Positions 1-6,279 of a stretch of DNA of 7,747 nucleotides are shown one piece after another. Origin of the DNA: Microbacteriaceae bacterium (GTDB taxonomy: Bacteria; Actinomycetota; Actinomycetes; Actinomycetales; Microbacteriaceae); contig RFQD01000059.1 in the NCBI GenBank assembly GCA_009925875.1, forward strand, positions 1 to 7,747. The letters run 5' to 3'. The notes beneath the pieces were generated by a model, which was given only the letters and a program-made list of their open reading frames with translations, did not search any database and was not told where the DNA came from. Position 1 is the first letter of the stretch. Each line of letters opens with the position of its first letter. The position numbers and the translations under genes are program-made.

Positions 1-119
1 GCGTGGGCCGCATCCGCAAACGCGCTTGCGATTCCTCCCGGACCGATGATTCCCCAGCGCAACGAGGGCACGCTCGTGGGGTCGATGACACGGGGGCTGG
101 GCAGATGGCTGGGCAGCAT
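1..119 (-). CDS. Gfo/Idh/MocA-family oxidoreductase, N-terminal fragment (cut by window edge)
   Basis: Only the first 39 codons are present; the rest lies left of the window. The translation shows a short Pro/Ser-rich leader and then, from about residue 20, LRWGIIGPGGIASAFADAAH. This is a beta-strand followed by the GxGxxA-type dinucleotide loop typical of the N-terminal Rossmann fold of Gfo/Idh/MocA NAD(P)-dependent sugar or cyclitol dehydrogenases. The ATG at 119-117 is preferred because AAAGGA lies 5 nt upstream on the minus strand. A GTG at 71-69 is closer to the Rossmann strand but has no visible ribosome binding site. It starts 13 nt after the xylR stop, so it is probably cotranscribed with xylR. 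The position suggests a role in pentose or related sugar metabolism, but the substrate cannot be read from this fragment. The family is fairly sure; the function is unknown. Confidence 0.75.
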   Translation of the reverse strand, partial: MLPSHLPSPRVIDPTSVPSLRWGIIGPGGIASAFADAAH

Positions 120-132
120 GAGGATCCTTTGA

Positions 133-1350
133 CTAGTGGGCGGGGGCGAGTTGAGTACTGGCAGGCTTCTCGATCAACTCGGCAAACGCAAGCCCGGCCG
201 CGCCGATCATGAGGAGGTTCGGTCCGAGTTCAGCCGGACGAACGAGCAGGCGATCCTGCGGTGCGTTGAGCGTGCTCCACCGGAACCGTTTCAGCAACCG
301 ATCCGGGTCGTACCCGAAGAGCACCGCGAGATAGCCCGACACGAGCACAATCTCGGGATTGAAAATGTTGACGAAATTGCCGACCGCGACGGCCAGGGCA
401 TCCAACTGAAATTCAAGAACCTTTTTCACGCGGGACGAAACGGGCGCGCGCAGTCGCTCCGTGAGCTCGGCGTCATCCGCGCTGGAGAGTTCAAGCGCGG
501 CCAGGAGTTCCTCGCGCTTGACGAGCGCCTCGAGGGTGCCTTGCAGGCCCGAGTAGTCATCGCGCGGCATGTCCGAGATGCGCACGTGACCGAGTTCTCC
601 GGCGTACCCTGCGGATCCGCGCAGGAGATTACCGCCGAGCACGACGCCGCCACCAATGCCGCCGGCGCCACCGAACATGTAGACGATTTCGCTGAATCCT
701 CGACCGGCACCGAAATCGAGTTCGGCGATGGATCCGAGGCTCGCGTCATTGTCGATTGCGACGGGAAGACCCGTCACTTGGTTGAGCATGCTGGCAAACG
801 GAACTTCAACCCAATTGAGGTGCGGGGCGAGTCTCACGACCCCGTCACCCACCCGCACCTGACCGGGGATGGCGACACCAATGCCGGCGATGCGAGCATG
901 TCGCGGTAACTCTCGGCGAATGTCGGCAATGATTTGCGCCGTGATTTTGACCGCCTCGCCGGGCTCGGGCACCGAACTGAGGGTTACGCGCTCTTTTCGC
1001 AACACTGTGCCGGACAAACTCACGACTCCCACGGTCGTGGCATCGGTCTCGGGGTTCACGGCGAACACCACCACGTCCTCGGAGAGTGCGACCATCCGTG
1101 AGGGGCGACCCACGCCGATTCGGTCTGAGGTGTCGGATTCGGTAATGAGTCCGAGTTCCTCTAATTCGGTGACGAGATCCGAAATGGTCGAACGATTAAG
1201 TTCGGTTCGTTGCGCGAGTGCGGATCGCGACATCGTCCCGTATTTGCGTAGCAGTCGTAGCACGGCGGAGAGGTTGTGCTGTCGAATCACGTCGCGATTA
1301 CTGCCGAGTGTGGACGGGGGAGTGAGGAGGTCACGAGACGTCGGAATCAC
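133..1350 (-). CDS. xylR: ROK-family transcriptional regulator, probable xylose repressor
   Basis: This 405-residue protein has the ROK repressor architecture. A winged helix-turn-helix spans about residues 28-90 ([20 protein letters not shown], then the wing motif GVGRPSR). A sugar-kinase-like ASKHA domain follows, with [10 protein letters not shown] (156-165), IDNDA (199-203), the glycine-rich [10 protein letters not shown] stretch (226-235) and AGELGH (250-255). Known ROK regulators of this kind (XylR of Bacillus, Rok7B7 of Streptomyces) respond to sugars and control xylose genes. Divergence from xylA supports a xylose-responsive repressor; this is inference. The GTG start at 1350 is chosen because GGAGGAGGAG ends 6 nt upstream. 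Longer in-frame starts, up to 1641, would run antisense into xylA and lack family similarity. Oddity: the usual CxCGxxGC zinc motif after GELGH is absent and the protein has no cysteine, although the zinc-ligand histidine H254 remains. Confidence 0.88.
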   Translation of the reverse strand: MIPTSRDLLTPPSTLGSNRDVIRQHNLSAVLRLLRKYGTMSRSALAQRTELNRSTISDLVTELEELGLITESDTSDRIGVGRPSRMVALSEDVVVFAVNPETDATTVGVVSLSGTVLRKERVTLSSVPEPGEAVKITAQIIADIRRELPRHARIAGIGVAIPGQVRVGDGVVRLAPHLNWVEVPFASMLNQVTGLPVAIDNDASLGSIAELDFGAGRGFSEIVYMFGGAGGIGGGVVLGGNLLRGSAGYAGELGHVRISDMPRDDYSGLQGTLEALVKREELLAALELSSADDAELTERLRAPVSSRVKKVLEFQLDALAVAVGNFVNIFNPEIVLVSGYLAVLFGYDPDRLLKRFRWSTLNAPQDRLLVRPAELGPNLLMIGAAGLAFAELIEKPASTQLAPAH

Positions 1351-1356
1351 GTTGCT

Positions 1357-1366
1357 CTCCTCCTCC
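1357..1366 (-). promoter_or_regulatory. Ribosome binding site of xylR
   Basis: On the minus strand this reads GGAGGAGGAG, three overlapping Shine-Dalgarno registers, 6 nt before a GTG. It decides the xylR start in favour of the GTG at 1350 rather than the longer upstream reading frame. Confidence 0.8.
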
Positions 1367-1407
1367 GCGCTTGGTCGGACTTTAACCTTATGCGAGCAGT
1401 CTAATTT

Positions 1408-1436
1408 CGATATTGTTCTCTCATCCAACAAATTCG
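1408..1436. promoter_or_regulatory. Candidate XylR operator (site 1, xylR/xylA)
   Basis: An inverted repeat reads CGA-TA-TTGTT, nine bases, AACAA-AT-TCG. The inner arms are 1413-1417 and 1427-1431 and the outer arms 1408-1410 and 1434-1436, all exactly paired around 1422. Known xylose ROK operators also carry TTGTT/AACAA-type half-sites. A related 29-bp pattern with the same 9-nt spacing recurs upstream of xylF (17 of 29 positions identical at 4241-4269). Binding here could repress xylA and autoregulate xylR. That a ROK protein binds it is inferred from location and recurrence. Confidence 0.65.
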
Positions 1437-1507
1437 GGATGAGCGCGGGCGCGACCTCGCACTCTCCGATGACTTCGCGACTCGCCTCGACAAGCAAGGA
1501 TCTACCC

Positions 1508-2701
1508 ATGACGTCACTTACTCCTTCGCGGGATGACAAATTCTCATTCGGACTCTGGACGATCGGATGGACGGCCGCCGACCCGTTCGGCTCAGCAACC
1601 CGCGCCCCGCTCGACGTTGTGGAGGCGGTGGAAAAGCTCAACGAAATCGGCGCCTACGGCATGACTTTCCATGACGATGACCTTTTCGCCTTTGGGAGCA
1701 CCGACGCTGAACGTCAGAAGCAGATTGATCGCCTGAAGCAGGCCCTCGCCGACACGGGTGTCATTGTGCCGATGATGACGACGAACCTGTTTAGCCACCC
1801 CGTTTTTAAAGACGGGGCATTCACGAGCAACGATCGTGGCGTCCGTCGGTTTGCGTTGCGCAAGACCTTGCGTAATCTGGACCTCGCCGCCGAGATGGGC
1901 GCCAAAACCTTTGTTATGTGGGGTGGCCGTGAGGGCGCCGAGTACGACGCGGCCAAAGACGTGCGCGGTGCGCTCGAACGCTACCGTGAGGGCGTCAACC
2001 TGCTGTGCCAGTACGTGACGGATAAGGGGTACGACATTCGGTTCGCGATTGAACCCAAGCCGAACGAGCCTCGTGGCGACATCCTGCTTCCCACCGTCGG
2101 TCACGCGATGGCTTTTATTGCGACTCTCGAACATCCCGAAATGGTGGGGCTTAACCCTGAGACCGGACACGAGCAAATGGCGGGCCTTAACTTCACGGCC
2201 GGCATCGCTCAAGCTCTCGAGCACGGCAAGCTCTTCCACATCGACCTCAACGGTCAGCGGGGCATCAAGTACGACCAAGACCTCGTGTTTGGTCACGGAG
2301 ACTTGGCGAATGCGTTCTCGCTGGTTGACCTCATCGAATTCGGTGGGCCGAAGGGTGGTCGCGCGTATGACGGACCTCGCCACTTCGACTACAAGCCCAG
2401 CCGCACCGAGGATTATGAGGGCGTCTGGGAGTCGGCTCGCGCGAATATCCGCATGTATTTGCTACTGAAGCAGCGTGCCGCCGCGTTCCGGGCAGACCCC
2501 GAGGTGCAGGCCGCGTTGAAGGCAGCTCGCGTCGCCGAAATCAACGAAACCACCTTGTCGAAGGGCGAGACCTACCAAGATCTGCTCGGTGACACGTCGG
2601 CATACGAAAAGTTCGACGCAGACTCGTACTTCAACGGTCGGGGCTTTGGTTTCGTTCGTCTCAACCAGCTCGCCACCGAGCACTTGATGGGTGCGCGCTA
2701 A
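1508..2701 (+). CDS. xylA: Xylose isomerase
   Basis: This cytoplasmic metalloenzyme interconverts D-xylose and D-xylulose, the first step of the isomerase pathway. The 397-residue length fits the shorter actinobacterial class of xylose isomerases. The TIM-barrel active site is complete: FHDDD with H55, VMWGGREG with W138 (136-143), [11 protein letters not shown] with E182 and K184, NPETGHEQ with E218 and H221, HIDLNGQ with D246, KYDQD with D256 and D258, and HFDYKP with D294. These match the metal ligands and catalytic His/Lys known for the Streptomyces enzymes. DPFG near residue 27 would supply the Phe that reaches into the neighbouring subunit. The ATG at 1508 is preceded by AAGGA (1496-1500) with 7 nt spacing. 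The frame stays open upstream to 869, but that stretch is antisense to xylR. The gene is followed 3 nt later by xylB and is probably controlled by the operator at 1408-1436. Confidence 0.97.
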   Translation: MTSLTPSRDDKFSFGLWTIGWTAADPFGSATRAPLDVVEAVEKLNEIGAYGMTFHDDDLFAFGSTDAERQKQIDRLKQALADTGVIVPMMTTNLFSHPVFKDGAFTSNDRGVRRFALRKTLRNLDLAAEMGAKTFVMWGGREGAEYDAAKDVRGALERYREGVNLLCQYVTDKGYDIRFAIEPKPNEPRGDILLPTVGHAMAFIATLEHPEMVGLNPETGHEQMAGLNFTAGIAQALEHGKLFHIDLNGQRGIKYDQDLVFGHGDLANAFSLVDLIEFGGPKGGRAYDGPRHFDYKPSRTEDYEGVWESARANIRMYLLLKQRAAAFRADPEVQAALKAARVAEINETTLSKGETYQDLLGDTSAYEKFDADSYFNGRGFGFVRLNQLATEHLMGAR

Positions 2702-2704
2702 CGC

Positions 2705-4123
2705 ATGACGCTCGTGGCGGGGGTCGACTCGTCGACCCAAAGTTGCAAGGTCGTGATTCGCAATCTCGAGAGCGGCGCCGTGATTCGTCAGGGAAGCGCA
2801 AAGCATCCCGAGGGAACGGAAGTCGAGCCTCGCCACTGGTGGACGGCGTTGAACGCCGCCTTCGCGGCCGCGGGCGGTCTTGACGATGTGGATGCGATTT
2901 CCATCGGCGGCCAACAACACGGCATGGTCGTACTCGATGAGCACGGACACGTCATTCGTCCGGCCCTGCTGTGGAACGACACTCGAAGTGCGGCTGCCGC
3001 CGAAGAAATCACGGCTCACTTTGGAGCCGAGCAGATCGCGCGAATGACAGGATCCGTGCCCGTCGCGTCGTTTACGTCCACAAAATTGCGGTGGCTTCGG
3101 GGGGCGGAACCAGAGAATGCGCAACGTGTGGCTGCGGTTGCGCTGCCACATGATTGGCTGACATGGCGCCTTGCGGGATTCGGTCCTGTGGGGGAATCCG
3201 AGCTGGGTCCTGACCTGTCGACTCTGGCGACTGACCGCTCCGATGCGAGCGGCACGGGTTACTTCAACCCGACCACGAACGAGTATTTGCCACAGGTACT
3301 GGAATTCGCTCTCGGGCACGTTCCTGTGGTTCCGCGCATTGTGATGCCCGGTGAAACCGCTTTCACCACCGCGAGCGGCATGCGCATCGCGTGTGGCGCC
3401 GGGGACAACGCGGCGGCCGCCCTCGGCGTGGGGGCAACACGGGGCGACGTCGTCGTGTCGCTCGGCACGAGTGGGACCGTTTTCGCAGTCTCGGCATCGC
3501 AAACATCCGATGCCACGGGAATCATTGCGGGATTTGCCAGCGCATCGGGTGATGCACTCCCTTTGGTGTGCACCCTTAATGCGGCCCGCGTTCTTGATTC
3601 CATGTCCGCTCTTTTCGATGTGTCGCACGATGAGCTGGGAGAGATGGCTCTGAGTGCACCGCCGGCTGCCGAAGGTGTCGTACTTGTTCCGTATTTTGAG
3701 GGGGAGCGCACGCCCAACCTTCCTAATGAGACGGCGCACCTGTCGGGATTGACCCTGGCGAACAACACGAGAGTCAACGTCGCTCGTGCGGCGATCGAGG
3801 GGATGCTCTGTGGCCTGAATGCGGGTCTGGATGCTCTGCGTGAAGCCGGTGTCGTCTGTGAACGCATCTTCCTCGTGGGTGGGGCCGCACGCAACCCGGC
3901 GGTTCAGGTCATTGCGGGAGAAGTTTTCGGTGTTCCTGTCGTGGTTCCCGCACCCGGGGAATACGTCGCCAATGGAGCTGCGGCGCAGGCTGCCGAGGTT
4001 CTCACGGGACTCCGACCGGACTGGCCCTTGGAGATCATCATCACCGTGGACGCGGAACGACAACCGCAAATTTCTCGTCAATACGATGACGCCGCGAAGA
4101 GGATTCTTACCTCGGCACGCTAA
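2705..4123 (+). CDS. xylB: Xylulokinase (FGGY family)
   Basis: The enzyme phosphorylates D-xylulose with ATP to xylulose 5-phosphate, feeding the pentose phosphate pathway in the cytoplasm. At 472 residues it is close to the usual xylulokinase length of about 480-500. The N-terminal FGGY domain shows GVDSSTQS (6-13, with D8 for phosphate/Mg), GGQQHGMV (68-75) and LLWNDTR (88-94). The join to the second domain carries CGAGDNAAAALGVG, where D234 is the expected catalytic base. The C-terminal domain has SLGTSGTVF (252-260), PYFEGERTPN, and the adenine-site loop FLVGGAARNP. It begins 3 nt after the xylA stop with no strong Shine-Dalgarno (only GATGGG well upstream), so it is probably translated by coupling to xylA. 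Substrate assignment rests on family motifs plus the xylA neighbour. Confidence 0.96.
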   Translation: MTLVAGVDSSTQSCKVVIRNLESGAVIRQGSAKHPEGTEVEPRHWWTALNAAFAAAGGLDDVDAISIGGQQHGMVVLDEHGHVIRPALLWNDTRSAAAAEEITAHFGAEQIARMTGSVPVASFTSTKLRWLRGAEPENAQRVAAVALPHDWLTWRLAGFGPVGESELGPDLSTLATDRSDASGTGYFNPTTNEYLPQVLEFALGHVPVVPRIVMPGETAFTTASGMRIACGAGDNAAAALGVGATRGDVVVSLGTSGTVFAVSASQTSDATGIIAGFASASGDALPLVCTLNAARVLDSMSALFDVSHDELGEMALSAPPAAEGVVLVPYFEGERTPNLPNETAHLSGLTLANNTRVNVARAAIEGMLCGLNAGLDALREAGVVCERIFLVGGAARNPAVQVIAGEVFGVPVVVPAPGEYVANGAAAQAAEVLTGLRPDWPLEIIITVDAERQPQISRQYDDAAKRILTSAR

Positions 4124-4164
4124 TTCCTGAGGAAGGCGTAACCGAATTTTGCGTTCATCGGTGC

Positions 4165-4193
4165 CCAATTATGTGGTTCAGCCAACAAATACG
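4165..4193. promoter_or_regulatory. Candidate XylR operator (site 3, upstream xylF site, imperfect)
   Basis: This 29-nt stretch begins CCAATT and ends CAACAAATACG. It matches the site at 4241-4269 at 20 of 29 positions in the same register. Its right half is 10/11 identical to the right half of the xylA-side site. The left half (TATGT in place of TTGTT) is degenerate, so the dyad is weak. Centre-to-centre distance to the next site is 76 bp. It could be an auxiliary operator; recognition by XylR is inferred. Confidence 0.4.
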
Positions 4194-4220
4194 GTGATTT
4201 CTCAGGTAGCGTTACGATTT

Positions 4221-4240
4221 CGTGACCAAAAGAGGTCGCG
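4221..4240 (+). terminator. Possible weak hairpin terminator after xylB
   Basis: CGTGACC and GGTCGCG can form a 7-bp stem (one G-U pair) around the loop AAAAGA. It is followed by CCAATTTGTT, which is not a proper T-tract. It lies 97 nt after xylB and before the downstream xylF operator site. It might limit xylAB transcripts, but it may equally be a leader structure. Confidence 0.2.
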
Positions 4241-4269
4241 CCAATTTGTTGCATAGGGCAACATATACG
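4241..4269. promoter_or_regulatory. Candidate XylR operator (site 2, xylF)
   Basis: The core is TGTTGC, five bases, GCAACA (4247-4252 and 4258-4263), an exact inverted repeat. Seen as half-sites it is TTGTT-N9-AACAT, with the same 9-nt spacing as the xylR/xylA site. It shares 17 of 29 positions with that site, including the TTGTT, CAACA and final CG. It lies 74 nt before the xylF start, so a bound repressor would block transcription of the transporter genes. Confidence 0.6.
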
Positions 4270-4273
4270 AGGG

Positions 4274-4287
4274 CCTCTACGTAGAGG
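4274..4287. repeat. Perfect 14-bp palindrome in the xylF leader
   Basis: CCTCTACGTAGAGG is fully self-complementary with no spacer and a central CG. It begins 5 nt after the candidate operator at 4241-4269. Spacer-less palindromes with a central CG are typical of LacI-family operators, so it may bind a second regulator. As RNA it could only fold with a small loop. Its function is unproven. Confidence 0.5.
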
Positions 4288-4294
4288 TCTGTGC

Positions 4295-4310
4295 GCGCAC
4301 TCGTGTGCGC
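4295..4310 (+). repeat. GCGCAC/GTGCGC inverted repeat before the xylF ribosome binding site
   Basis: GCGCAC (4295-4300) and GTGCGC (4305-4310) pair around a TCGT loop, 20 nt upstream of the xylF Shine-Dalgarno. It overlaps a direct repeat of TGTGCGC (4290-4296 and 4305-4311). It would form a compact 6-bp hairpin in the leader RNA and might stabilise the transcript. No further role can be read. Confidence 0.4.
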
Positions 4311-4330
4311 ATCCAAGTGACACAACTACG

Positions 4331-4338
4331 AAGGAGAG
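4331..4338 (+). promoter_or_regulatory. Ribosome binding site of xylF (sets a TTG start)
   Basis: AAGGAGAG lies here; its GGAG ends 6 nt before the TTG at 4343-4345. No ATG or GTG in this frame gives an intact signal peptide, so the rare TTG start is well supported. Confidence 0.85.
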
Positions 4339-4342
4339 AGAA

Positions 4343-5386
4343 TTGAAGAAGTCTTCATTGATCTCAATCGGTGCAGTCGTAGCGGCCTCGGCCCTGCTTC
4401 TCACCGGATGTGCAGCATCCGGCGGCGGAGCTTCGGCTAGCCGCGCTTGCGTTATCCTGCCGGACACCGAGTCGTCGCCTCGTTGGGAATCCAACGACCG
4501 CCCCGCACTCGAGAAGGCTCTCACGGACGCCGGCTACGAAGCTGACATCCAGAACGCTGGTGGCGACACCGCAAAGTACGCAACCATTGCTGACCAGCAG
4601 CTCGCCAAGGGCTGTGGCGTGATGGTTCTCGTTGACCTTCAGGGTGCCGGTGTGACCGTTGCCGAGAAGGCCAAGGCTGCCGGAATCCCGGTTGTCGCGT
4701 ACGACCGCCCCATCGCTGGTGCTGACTACTACGTGTCGTTTGACAACGAGGGCGTTGGCGCAATCCAGGGTCAGTGCATCCTCGACGGTCTCACCGCCGC
4801 TGGCAAGGACCCCAAGACGGCTGTTGTTGTCTACATGGGTGGAGACGCCGCTGACGGTAACGCCAAGATGTTCCACGACGGCGCCGTTTCGGTCATGGAA
4901 GCTGCTGGCATCAAGCCTGCTGCTGAGCCCGCCGGTGTCTGGGATGGCGCAAAGTCGGCAACCAACTTCGAGCAGGCTCTGACCTCGCTCGGCGGCAAGG
5001 TTGACGCTGTGTGGGTTGCCAACGACACCAACGCTGCTGGCGTTATCACGATCCTCGACAAGAACGGTCTCACCGTTCCTACCTCGGGTCAGGACGCTTC
5101 GCCTGCTGGTCTCGGCAACGTGCTCCTCGGCAAGCAGACCTGCACCGTCTGGAAGCCTGCTTCCGTCGAGGCTGGCGCTGCTGCTGACGTGATCATCAAG
5201 CTCCTCAAGGGCGAGACGATCACCGCTGGCAAGACCACCGCTGATGGTGTTCCTTACATCGCTGTTACCCCCACGAAGGTCGGCAAGGACAACGTCATCG
5301 ACGTTGTCACCGCTGGCGACGTGACGGCTGCTGACCTCTGTGTCGGCGACGTTGCTGCTGCATGTACTGCAGCCGGCATCAAGTAA
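4343..5386 (+). CDS. xylF: Xylose-type sugar ABC transporter substrate-binding lipoprotein
   Basis: This 347-residue extracytoplasmic lipoprotein captures the sugar for the ABC importer encoded next to it. It starts at TTG with KK, a hydrophobic stretch and the lipobox LTGC, with the lipidated C23 and a Ser/Gly/Ala-rich linker after it. The mature part is a periplasmic-binding-protein type 1 fold of the XylF/ChvE branch: VILPDTESSPRWE (37-49), the AYDRP loop with D121 and R122, VYMGGDAADGN (163-173), VANDTNAAG with N227 and D228, GQDA with D251, and VWKP with K271. These correspond to sugar-contacting positions known in E. coli XylF. C333 and C341 near the C-terminus may form a disulfide. Lys and Asn codons appear to be essentially all AAG and AAC, and Ala/Val favour GCT/GTT, unlike xylB, which fits high expression. 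Specificity for xylose is inferred from neighbours. Confidence 0.9.
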   Translation: MKKSSLISIGAVVAASALLLTGCAASGGGASASRACVILPDTESSPRWESNDRPALEKALTDAGYEADIQNAGGDTAKYATIADQQLAKGCGVMVLVDLQGAGVTVAEKAKAAGIPVVAYDRPIAGADYYVSFDNEGVGAIQGQCILDGLTAAGKDPKTAVVVYMGGDAADGNAKMFHDGAVSVMEAAGIKPAAEPAGVWDGAKSATNFEQALTSLGGKVDAVWVANDTNAAGVITILDKNGLTVPTSGQDASPAGLGNVLLGKQTCTVWKPASVEAGAAADVIIKLLKGETITAGKTTADGVPYIAVTPTKVGKDNVIDVVTAGDVTAADLCVGDVAAACTAAGIK

Positions 5387-5403
5387 CACCCGCTGTATGA
5401 CGG

Positions 5404-5440
5404 CCTCGCGCCGACCATCCGTGGTCGGCGCGAGGTCTTT
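5404..5440 (+). terminator. Strong hairpin between xylF and the ATPase gene
   Basis: A 14-bp perfect stem (5404-5417 with 5422-5435) closes a TCCG loop and is followed by TCTTT. It sits 17 nt after the xylF stop and 88 nt before the ATPase start. The next genes are co-directional and lack an obvious promoter, so it is probably a partial terminator or an mRNA 3'-end stabiliser. Either would make binding protein more abundant than the membrane components, as is usual for ABC importers. Confidence 0.75.
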
Positions 5441-5514
5441 CAGCACAAACTCAACCCCTCAGTTTTTATGCGGCATTCGCCGCCACCTCAGATCCGTTTC
5501 GGGTCAGCATTATC

Positions 5515-5521
5515 AAGGGAG
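5515..5521 (+). promoter_or_regulatory. Ribosome binding site of the ATPase gene
   Basis: AAGGGAG is followed by 6 nt and a GTG at 5528. This favours the GTG over an in-frame ATG at 5468, whose extra 20 residues resemble no ABC ATPase N-terminus and which has no Shine-Dalgarno. Confidence 0.75.
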
Positions 5522-5527
5522 ATAATC

Positions 5528-6277
5528 GTGGCAACCCCGCTTATTGAGCTTTCCAACGTGACCAAGAGCTTCGGCCCGGTCGACGTTTTGAAAGGCGTGA
5601 ATTTTTCAGTCGAAGAAGGCAAGGTCACCGCGCTCGTCGGTGACAACGGTGCGGGCAAGTCGACCCTCATCAAAGGTCTCTCCGGTGTGCAGCCCTACGA
5701 CGGAGGCAACGTCTCGTTCCGCGGCGAAGAAGTCCACATTCGGTCACCCCGTCAGGCTTCGGCGATGGGAATCGAGGTGGTCTACCAAGACCTCGCCCTG
5801 TGCGAAAATCTCGACATCGTTCAGAACATGTTTCTCGGGCGTGAAGAGCTGAACGCAGGCACACTCGACGAAGCATCGATGGAGTTCGCCGCACAAAAGG
5901 CGTTGCAGTCACTCTCCGTTCGCACCGTCAAGTCGGTGCGCCAAAAAGTTTCGTCGCTTTCTGGTGGACAGCGCCAGACCGTCGCCATTGCGCGCTCCGT
6001 GCTCCGCAACGCCAAGATGGTCATTCTCGATGAGCCGACGGCCGCACTCGGAGTCGCCCAGACAGAGCAGGTGCTCAACCTGGTTCGCCGTTTGGCCGAC
6101 AACGGCATCGCCGTCGTCATCATCAGCCACAACCTTGCCGATGTTTTCGAAGTGGCGGACAAGATCAGCGTGCTCTACTTGGGCCAAATGGTCGCTCACA
6201 TTGACGCCAAGAAAACTACTCGTGACGAGGTCGTTGCGTACATCACCGGCTCAAAGACACCTGAGGGAGTTGCATAA
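5528..6277 (+). CDS. xylG: Sugar ABC transporter ATP-binding protein, single domain
   Basis: This cytoplasmic ATPase energises the sugar importer. All ABC motifs are present in 249 residues: Walker A GDNGAGKST (38-46), Q-loop Q87 in VVYQD, signature LSGGQRQ (144-150), Walker B VILDE with the catalytic E169, and the switch histidine H201 in IISHN. It differs from E. coli XylG, RbsG-type RbsA and MglA, which carry two fused ABC domains in about 500 residues. This protein has one domain and ends soon after the H-loop, so it should work as a homodimer, as in the FrcA-type ATPases common in actinobacteria. It starts at GTG 138 nt after the xylF stop and ends 2 nt before the permease gene, consistent with tight cotranslation. 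The symbol follows the locus context rather than E. coli domain structure. Confidence 0.9.
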   Translation: MATPLIELSNVTKSFGPVDVLKGVNFSVEEGKVTALVGDNGAGKSTLIKGLSGVQPYDGGNVSFRGEEVHIRSPRQASAMGIEVVYQDLALCENLDIVQNMFLGREELNAGTLDEASMEFAAQKALQSLSVRTVKSVRQKVSSLSGGQRQTVAIARSVLRNAKMVILDEPTAALGVAQTEQVLNLVRRLADNGIAVVIISHNLADVFEVADKISVLYLGQMVAHIDAKKTTRDEVVAYITGSKTPEGVA

Positions 6278-6279
6278 CA

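Larger units (their letters stand above)
1351..1507. promoter_or_regulatory. Divergent xylR/xylA control region
   Basis: This 157-nt gap between two divergent starts must carry both promoters. It is locally A/T-rich at about 1381-1437, unlike its flanks. For xylA, TATTGT at 1411-1416 is a possible -10 that overlaps the inverted repeat at 1408-1436, but the -35 at 17 nt (TTATGC, 1388-1393) is poor. For xylR, the minus strand offers TTGGAT and, 19 nt on, TAGACT, which is also weak. I can support the region's role from gene orientation and the operator-like repeat, but not exact promoter positions. The right part (1438-1495) is G/C-rich and would be xylA leader sequence. Confidence 0.6.
4124..4342 (+). 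promoter_or_regulatory. Control region and leader of the xylF transport genes
   Basis: This 219-nt gap has no coding signal on either strand (a long antisense frame crosses part of it but is a shadow of xylB). In order it holds a small dyad TTCCT-G-AGGAA just after xylB, operator-like sites at 4165-4193 and 4241-4269, a 7-bp hairpin at 4221-4240 with an A-rich loop, a 14-bp perfect palindrome at 4274-4287, a GCGCAC/GTGCGC hairpin at 4295-4310, and the xylF ribosome binding site. TACGAT at 4213-4218 is a possible -10 lying between the two operator sites, but no convincing -35 is visible. The size and content imply that the transport genes have their own promoter besides any readthrough from xylAB. 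Confidence 0.6.

Noticed and set aside
136..909. A 257-residue plus-strand frame opposite xylR
   Set aside because: It is antisense to the conserved ROK sugar-binding domain and shows no domain of its own. The same holds for the minus frame 1592-2383 opposite xylA.
869..1507. N-terminal extension of xylA to an ATG at 869
   Set aside because: It would give a 610-residue protein overlapping xylR antisense. The family length, the AAGGA site and the start of homology all support 1508.
1351..1641. N-terminal extension of xylR to an ATG at 1641
   Set aside because: The extra 97 residues lie over the control region and the xylA 5' end and have no ROK similarity. The GTG at 1350 has an excellent ribosome binding site.
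2462..4168. A 568-residue open frame on the minus strand, longer than xylB which it overlaps
   Set aside because: It is fully antisense to xylB, whose motifs are intact. Its translation is Arg/Gly/His-rich with no recognisable domain, as expected for the shadow frame of a G/C-biased gene.
4364..5446. A 360-residue minus-strand frame opposite xylF
   Set aside because: The Ser/Val/Asp-rich translation mirrors the GCT/GAC codon bias of xylF. It has no start context or family motif and also crosses the hairpin at 5404-5435.
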